A stretch of DNA of 8,531 nt from Candidatus Bathyarchaeota archaeon (lineage in GTDB: Archaea > Thermoproteota > Bathyarchaeia > TCS64). Position numbers and translations under genes: made by a program. Under the pieces are notes generated by a model. It saw nothing but the letters and a program-made list of their open reading frames with translations. It was not told where the DNA came from and searched no databases. The DNA is taken from positions 1 through 8,531 of the forward strand of contig JAGTQJ010000063.1 of the NCBI GenBank assembly GCA_018396515.1, in the 5' to 3' direction. The number at the start of each line of letters is the position of its first letter. Position 1 is the first letter of the stretch. Positions 5,944-8,531 of the stretch are shown here, in pieces.

Positions 5944-6336
5944 TTACCTATGTCTGGCTTGATGGCATCCCTCCGTAAGCTCCTGAAGACGGTCCTCCCT
6001 ATAGGCCTCGACAACCTCCCTTACATGGCTCGAGTTCGCCCTGAGGACAGCTACCCTCTCCCTCTGGAATATCTCAAGGGCCATTGGGCCCATGCCATAG
6101 GTGATGAGGGCGTCCGGCTTCAGCCGCAGGATCCCATTCGGAGGCCTTCCAGCCCCTCCGAAGTGCTCACTGGTATTGGGTATGGAGCTGACCCTGGTGA
6201 CCTCCCCTTCCTCATCGATTTCTATAACTGTGAAGTAAGGAGCCCTCCCAAAGTGCTCTGACAACCTGGACCCAAGGCCTCGATCATCCATCGTTGGGAT
6301 AACTACTCTCTCAATCTTCTTATTCAATTCTTTCAC
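5944..6336 (-). CDS. NifX/NifB-type dinitrogenase iron-molybdenum cofactor family protein
   Basis: A 130-residue single-domain protein of the family that binds and carries metal-sulfur clusters (NifX, NafY, the C-terminal part of NifB, MTH1175-like). Visible marks are a first strand ERVVIPT (9-15), SEHFGRAPYFTVIEI (26-40), a second EHFGGAG (57-63), KPDALITYGMGPMALEIFQ (73-91), and a C-terminal helix ending LQELTEGCH. No nif structural genes are present, and in archaea such proteins often have roles outside nitrogen fixation, so a general metallocluster scaffold or carrier is the better guess. The GTG start at 6336 lies inside the only good ribosome site, GGGGGTGA (6333-6340). The in-frame TTG at 6325-6327, 5 nt beyond that site, is therefore the more likely true start, giving 127 residues. 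It follows the 74-aa ORF by 10 bp. Confidence 0.85.
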   Translation of the reverse strand: MKELNKKIERVVIPTMDDRGLGSRLSEHFGRAPYFTVIEIDEEGEVTRVSSIPNTSEHFGGAGRPPNGILRLKPDALITYGMGPMALEIFQRERVAVLRANSSHVREVVEAYREDRLQELTEGCHQARHR

Positions 6337-6346
6337 CCCCTATTTT

Positions 6347-6571
6347 CTATATAATCCTTTTAAGCCTCATCATGTGAATCATCTCATCTCTATGTGTTTG
6401 CTCTTCATCACCCAATTCCTCACTCCACCCCTCTTTGCCAACCCTGGATCTCATCCTGAGTTCACCCCTTAGATTTTCTTCAATAACCTCCCCAGTGGAT
6501 CCATGATCCCCGCGAGGGCTCCAATCCCAAGGGGCCTCGAGGGTCTCAGATTCGGCGGATATGAAGATCAT
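6347..6571 (-). CDS. Small charged protein of the metallocluster cluster, unknown
   Basis: A 74-residue frame from ATG 6571 to TAG 6347, fitted between mrp (14 bp away) and the NifX-like gene (10 bp away). Codon use resembles its neighbours: most arginines are AGG or AGA and ATA is used. The N-terminal part (SAESETLEAPWDWSPRGDHG) is loop-like with two Trp. The C-terminal half is a strongly charged, probably helical run ending THRDEMIHMMRLKRII, rich in Met and His. There is no cysteine, signal peptide or membrane segment, and no known domain is recognised. A GGTG at 6582-6585 is a weak ribosome site, with a 10-nt spacer. Tight spacing suggests co-translation with mrp and a role beside Fe-S or nickel carriers, but chance is not excluded. 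Confidence 0.5.
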   Translation of the reverse strand: MIFISAESETLEAPWDWSPRGDHGSTGEVIEENLRGELRMRSRVGKEGWSEELGDEEQTHRDEMIHMMRLKRII

Positions 6572-6585
6572 CCCTTAGGCGCACC

Positions 6586-7428
6586 TCATGATGAGGCTTC
6601 TCCTATTTGAGCCTCCACCCGCCCGAGGCCGAGGAAGCCCTCTATCCTATCAACTATCTCTGAGAAGGCGACGGCCGCTGGGGAGCCCGGATGGCCAACT
6701 ATGAAGGGGTTCCCCGTATCAGAGCTCCTGGATATATCTGGGTCTATGGGGATGCTTCCCAGGAACGGTATGTTCAGCTCCTCAGCCATCTCTCTCCCTC
6801 CCCCCGGCATGAATATGTCCACCTTAGCCCCGCAGTTCGGGCAGATGAAGCCGCTCATGTTCTCTATTATCCCGATTATCGGAACATCCAGCTGCCTTGA
6901 GAAGGACACCGCCTTCTTAACGATCCTCTTCGAGACATCTGAAGGAATGGTCACAATGACCACGCCATCAACCTTCTCTATCAGCTGCATGACGCTGAGG
7001 GGCTCATCACCCGTCCCTGGTGGGAGGTCGATTAGGAGGAAGTCGAGCTCTCCCCACATCGTCTCCGATAGGAACTGTTGGATCGCCCTCATCTTAAGGG
7101 GCCCGCGCCAGATGACTGGAAACTCGTCCCCAGGCAGGAGGAAATCCATCGATACCACCTTGATCCCTGAGGGGGAAAGGACTGGGAGTATCCCTATGGG
7201 GTTGGCCTTGAGGGTCTCCCCCTTCAAGCCGAGCATCTTCGGGACTGTGGGTCCATGGATGTCCGCGTCAAAAATCCCAACAGAGTAACCCTTGTCTGCT
7301 AGTGCGACTGCCAGGTTGACGGTGACCGTGGTTTTCCCCACACCCCCCTTCCCGCTTATGACGGCTATCTTATGCTTTATCCTCTCCATCTTCTCCCTGA
7401 GCCTCTTTCTCTCCTCCCCCTCCATCAT
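6586..7428 (-). CDS. mrp: Mrp/ApbC/NBP35 family Fe-S cluster carrier ATPase
   Basis: A 280-residue cytoplasmic P-loop ATPase that receives a [4Fe-4S] cluster and hands it to target proteins. From the chosen start, the deviant Walker A GKGGVGKT is at 26-33 with the signature Lys27, DADIHGP at 54-60, an MDFLLPG..PVIWRGP block at 94-110, DLPPGTGDEP (134-143) as switch II, and ENMSGFICPNCG (189-200) with C196 and C199, the CXXC that holds the bridging cluster of the dimer. The frame opens at TTG 7449, but ATG at 7428 has GAGGG (7434-7438) 6 nt upstream, so I take that start; the N-terminal helix (EGEERKRLREKMERIKHK) is intact. It is the first gene of the minus-strand cluster and divergent from the Lrp-type regulator. 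TATA-like boxes lie at 7466-7474 or 7481-7490. Confidence 0.93.
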   Translation of the reverse strand: MMEGEERKRLREKMERIKHKIAVISGKGGVGKTTVTVNLAVALADKGYSVGIFDADIHGPTVPKMLGLKGETLKANPIGILPVLSPSGIKVVSMDFLLPGDEFPVIWRGPLKMRAIQQFLSETMWGELDFLLIDLPPGTGDEPLSVMQLIEKVDGVVIVTIPSDVSKRIVKKAVSFSRQLDVPIIGIIENMSGFICPNCGAKVDIFMPGGGREMAEELNIPFLGSIPIDPDISRSSDTGNPFIVGHPGSPAAVAFSEIVDRIEGFLGLGRVEAQIGEASS

Positions 7429-7465
7429 ACCTAACCCTCGGTTTCCCAACGGGCGGCTGGCTCAA

Positions 7466-7497
7466 GTTTAATACAAAAAGAGATATATATGTTTATT
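7466..7497. promoter_or_regulatory. Divergent promoter between mrp and the regulator
   Basis: The 94 bp between the two starts is AT-rich in its middle. On the minus strand TATTAAAC (7466-7473) or the symmetric GATATATAT (7482-7490) can serve mrp. On the plus strand the same GATATATAT, or TTTATT (7492-7497, predicting a start about 7521), can serve the regulator. The two promoters overlap, so factors bound here would affect both genes. Confidence 0.5.
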
Positions 7498-7512
7498 GTT
7501 TAGAAAATAAAC
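7491..7512. promoter_or_regulatory. Candidate operator: 7-bp inverted repeat at the regulator start
   Basis: GTTTATT (7491-7497) and AATAAAC (7506-7512) form a perfect inverted repeat with an 8-bp spacer, about 15 bp between half-site centres. It covers the likely TATA box and ends 10 bp before the start codon. AT-rich dyads of this kind are typical sites for Lrp/AsnC autoregulation, so repression by its own product is inferred. Confidence 0.4.
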
Positions 7513-7522
7513 GAATATCCAG

Positions 7523-8095
7523 ATGTTGGATGAGATAGATAGGGGGATAATCTCGGAACTCCAGGAAGACGGGAGGAAGAGCCTAGAGGAGCTGGCGAGA
7601 AAGGTAGGTTACACCAGCATGGGCGTAAAGAAGAGGCTGCAGAGGCTCATCCAGAAGGGGGCCATAAGGATCTCGGCCTCTATCAACCCCTTCCTCTACA
7701 AGCTCTTCCCAGCGATAGTACTGCTGGAGATGGAGAGCGGGGAGGCGATGAAGAACCTCCTGGAGAGGTTTAAGGACTGCCCCAGGGTGATCCAGATATA
7801 CAAGACCATCGGCGGCTACAACCTGATCGCCCTGGTCGTCGCGGAGAACCTGGATACTCTTGAGAGCATCTCCATAGAGAAGTGCTCCTTGAGGAGCGGA
7901 GCGGGGATAAGGAGGTCCGAGTTCTACCCCATAGGGGATATCCATTTCTCACCATACCTTCATATTAGAGAATATCTAACCCATAAAAATATGAAGATTG
8001 CTCCATGCAACGTTGACTGTAAACCTTGTAAAAGATTTGAAGATGGAAAATGTGTTGGATGTCCAGCGACAATTCATTACAGAGGAACACTTTAA
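7523..8095 (+). CDS. Lrp/AsnC family regulator with a C-terminal cysteine cluster
   Basis: A 190-residue regulator, longer than the usual 140-160. The N-terminal helix-turn-helix (about 1-50) begins LDEIDRGIISELQEDGRKS and has its recognition region near YTSMGVKKRLQRLIQKG. The RAM ligand-binding domain (about 62-150) carries PAIVLLEM and the IGGYNLIALV strand. An added tail holds five cysteines, C162-x3-C166-x2-C169-x7-C177-x2-C180, followed by PATIHYRG. This spacing fits a bound Fe-S cluster or zinc and suggests metal or redox sensing in place of, or beside, amino acid sensing. The ATG at 7523 has no ribosome site and should be leaderless or nearly so. The tail is coded by AT-rich DNA (33-37% GC). 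Neighbours mrp and iorA, both Fe-S related, are natural targets, with itself. Confidence 0.92.
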   Translation: MLDEIDRGIISELQEDGRKSLEELARKVGYTSMGVKKRLQRLIQKGAIRISASINPFLYKLFPAIVLLEMESGEAMKNLLERFKDCPRVIQIYKTIGGYNLIALVVAENLDTLESISIEKCSLRSGAGIRRSEFYPIGDIHFSPYLHIREYLTHKNMKIAPCNVDCKPCKRFEDGKCVGCPATIHYRGTL

Positions 8096-8160
8096 GATAA
8101 TGAGTAGAGGCAAAAATTTAAGATGGAAAGGTAATTAATCTTATAAACTTTTAATTAGAA

Positions 8161-8197
8161 GATCCACCGTCAAACTGGATCGAGTCAACGACGATCC
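8161..8197. promoter_or_regulatory. Three alternating complementary half-sites upstream of iorA
   Basis: GATCCA (8161-8166) is complementary to TGGATC (8176-8181). The overlapping GGATCG (8177-8182) is complementary to CGATCC (8192-8197). Both spacers are 9 bp. The GATC cores fall at 8161, 8178 and 8193, roughly 15-17 bp apart, just upstream of the iorA TATA box. This could be a multi-site operator for an oligomeric regulator such as the Lrp protein, or two mutually exclusive RNA hairpins if transcribed from upstream. Confidence 0.4.
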
Positions 8198-8205
8198 CAT
8201 CCTAG

Positions 8206-8222
8206 AAAAATATTTGTATAAG
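8206..8222 (+). promoter_or_regulatory. Promoter of iorA
   Basis: AAAAATATTTGTATAAG contains TATA-like cores centred about 8210 or 8217, predicting a start site about 8236-8243. That is at or just before the iorA ATG (8241). There is no Shine-Dalgarno site, so translation is probably leaderless. Confidence 0.45.
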
Positions 8223-8240
8223 TTCAATCATCTTGTTAAG

Positions 8241-8531
8241 ATGTCTAGAAGATGGGTTCCACCCTACGCCCTTAACGAGCCTGGGAGACGGGTTCTACTC
8301 CTGGGCAACCAGGCCATCGCCAGGGGATTCCTTGAGGGTGGAGGGCAGGTGGCTTCCTCATATCCGGGTACGCCGGCCTCGGAGATCCTCGAGACCATAG
8401 CGGACTTCGCTGAGATGTATGGGATATATGCGGAGTGGGCTGACAACGAGCGTGTGGCCTTCGAGGTCTGCTCCGGGGCCGCGATGTGCGGACTGAGGAC
8501 CATGTGCTCCATGAAGCACATAGGCGTGAAC
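8241..8531 (+). CDS. iorA: Indolepyruvate ferredoxin oxidoreductase alpha subunit, N-terminal part
   Basis: The first 97 residues of a gene that runs off the window. IorA is the large thiamine-diphosphate subunit that, with IorB, oxidatively decarboxylates aryl-pyruvates to aryl-acetyl-CoA and reduces ferredoxin during aromatic amino acid fermentation. Family marks are VLLLGNQAIARGFLEGG (18-34), the conserved SSYPGTPASEILETI (39-53), EWADNERVAFEV (65-76) and TMCSMKHIGVN (87-97). Full-length members are about 600 residues with C-terminal ferredoxin-type clusters, not visible here. Four extra cysteines (77, 83, 89 and nearby) should not be taken as cluster ligands. The ATG at 8241 is the only start that keeps the typical short N-terminus; the next gene downstream would be expected to be iorB. 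Confidence 0.93.
   Translation, partial: MSRRWVPPYALNEPGRRVLLLGNQAIARGFLEGGGQVASSYPGTPASEILETIADFAEMYGIYAEWADNERVAFEVCSGAAMCGLRTMCSMKHIGVN

Noticed and set aside
5899..6261. 120-codon plus-strand frame opposite the NifX-like gene
   Set aside because: It is antisense to a clear family member and has no motifs; its coding pattern is a by-product of the real gene.
5944..6336. Nitrogen fixation role for the NifX-like gene
   Set aside because: No nifHDK, nifE/N or nifB is in view, and archaea without nitrogenase often carry this domain; a general metallocluster role is the safer reading.
6701..7288. 195-codon plus-strand frame opposite mrp
   Set aside because: The minus strand carries all Mrp motifs; the plus frame has low-complexity Ser/Pro/Thr content and no recognisable domain.
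1..8531. CRISPR array, insertion sequence, or defence island
   Set aside because: No regularly spaced repeats, no transposase or integrase, and no terminal inverted repeats around a unit; the only tandem repeats are the 18-bp and 9-bp pairs.

Overview
The window looks like chromosomal DNA of an archaeon, probably from the TACK/Thermoproteota side (a Bathyarchaeia-like lineage would fit, but I cannot prove this from 8.5 kb). The reasons are: arginine written mostly as AGG/AGA and isoleucine often as ATA; several genes without a Shine-Dalgarno site but with a TATA-like box about 26 bp before the start codon; TTG and GTG starts; an archaeal-type serine hydroxymethyltransferase; a CooC-type CODH maturation ATPase; and the start of an indolepyruvate:ferredoxin oxidoreductase. 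Together these suggest an anaerobe that handles amino acids and makes metal-cluster enzymes.

Left part (1-2575): a complete class I/II aminotransferase (21-1193) ends in a 12-bp perfect hairpin. A gene-poor stretch of about 700 bp follows. It contains minus-strand protein-like fragments in more than one frame (a possible decayed gene at 1195-1525) with an 18-bp tandem duplication. A small retropepsin-like protein follows (1906-2322) whose catalytic Asp position is Asn, preceded by a possible leaderless 30-codon ORF.

Middle (2576-5089): glyA (serine hydroxymethyltransferase) appears to be transcribed from its own near-leaderless promoter. A calcineurin-like metallophosphoesterase follows. The 400-bp gap between this gene and the convergent cooC-like gene holds two predicted folds (4737-4804 and 4919-5006). 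Each starts at the position expected for transcription from a TATA-like box about 26 bp upstream, so I propose two unrecognised small RNAs.

Right part (5090-8531): a minus-strand cluster reads mrp (Fe-S carrier ATPase), a 74-aa small ORF, a NifX/NifB-type metallocluster-binding protein, and a CooC-like nickel-insertion ATPase. This makes a compact metallocluster assembly set. Divergent from mrp, across a short AT-rich promoter, is an Lrp/AsnC regulator with a five-cysteine C-terminal tail that could bind an Fe-S cluster or zinc. It is followed by the 5' end of iorA, an Fe-S enzyme subunit. An inverted repeat sits at the regulator's own start, and a ladder of GATC-containing half-sites lies just upstream of the iorA promoter. 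The working model is that the Cys-tailed regulator senses metal, Fe-S or redox state and controls itself, mrp and/or iorA. Another oddity is that glyA, the phosphoesterase gene and the regulator gene all drop from about 53-67% GC in the body to about 30-37% GC in their last 100-170 bp.
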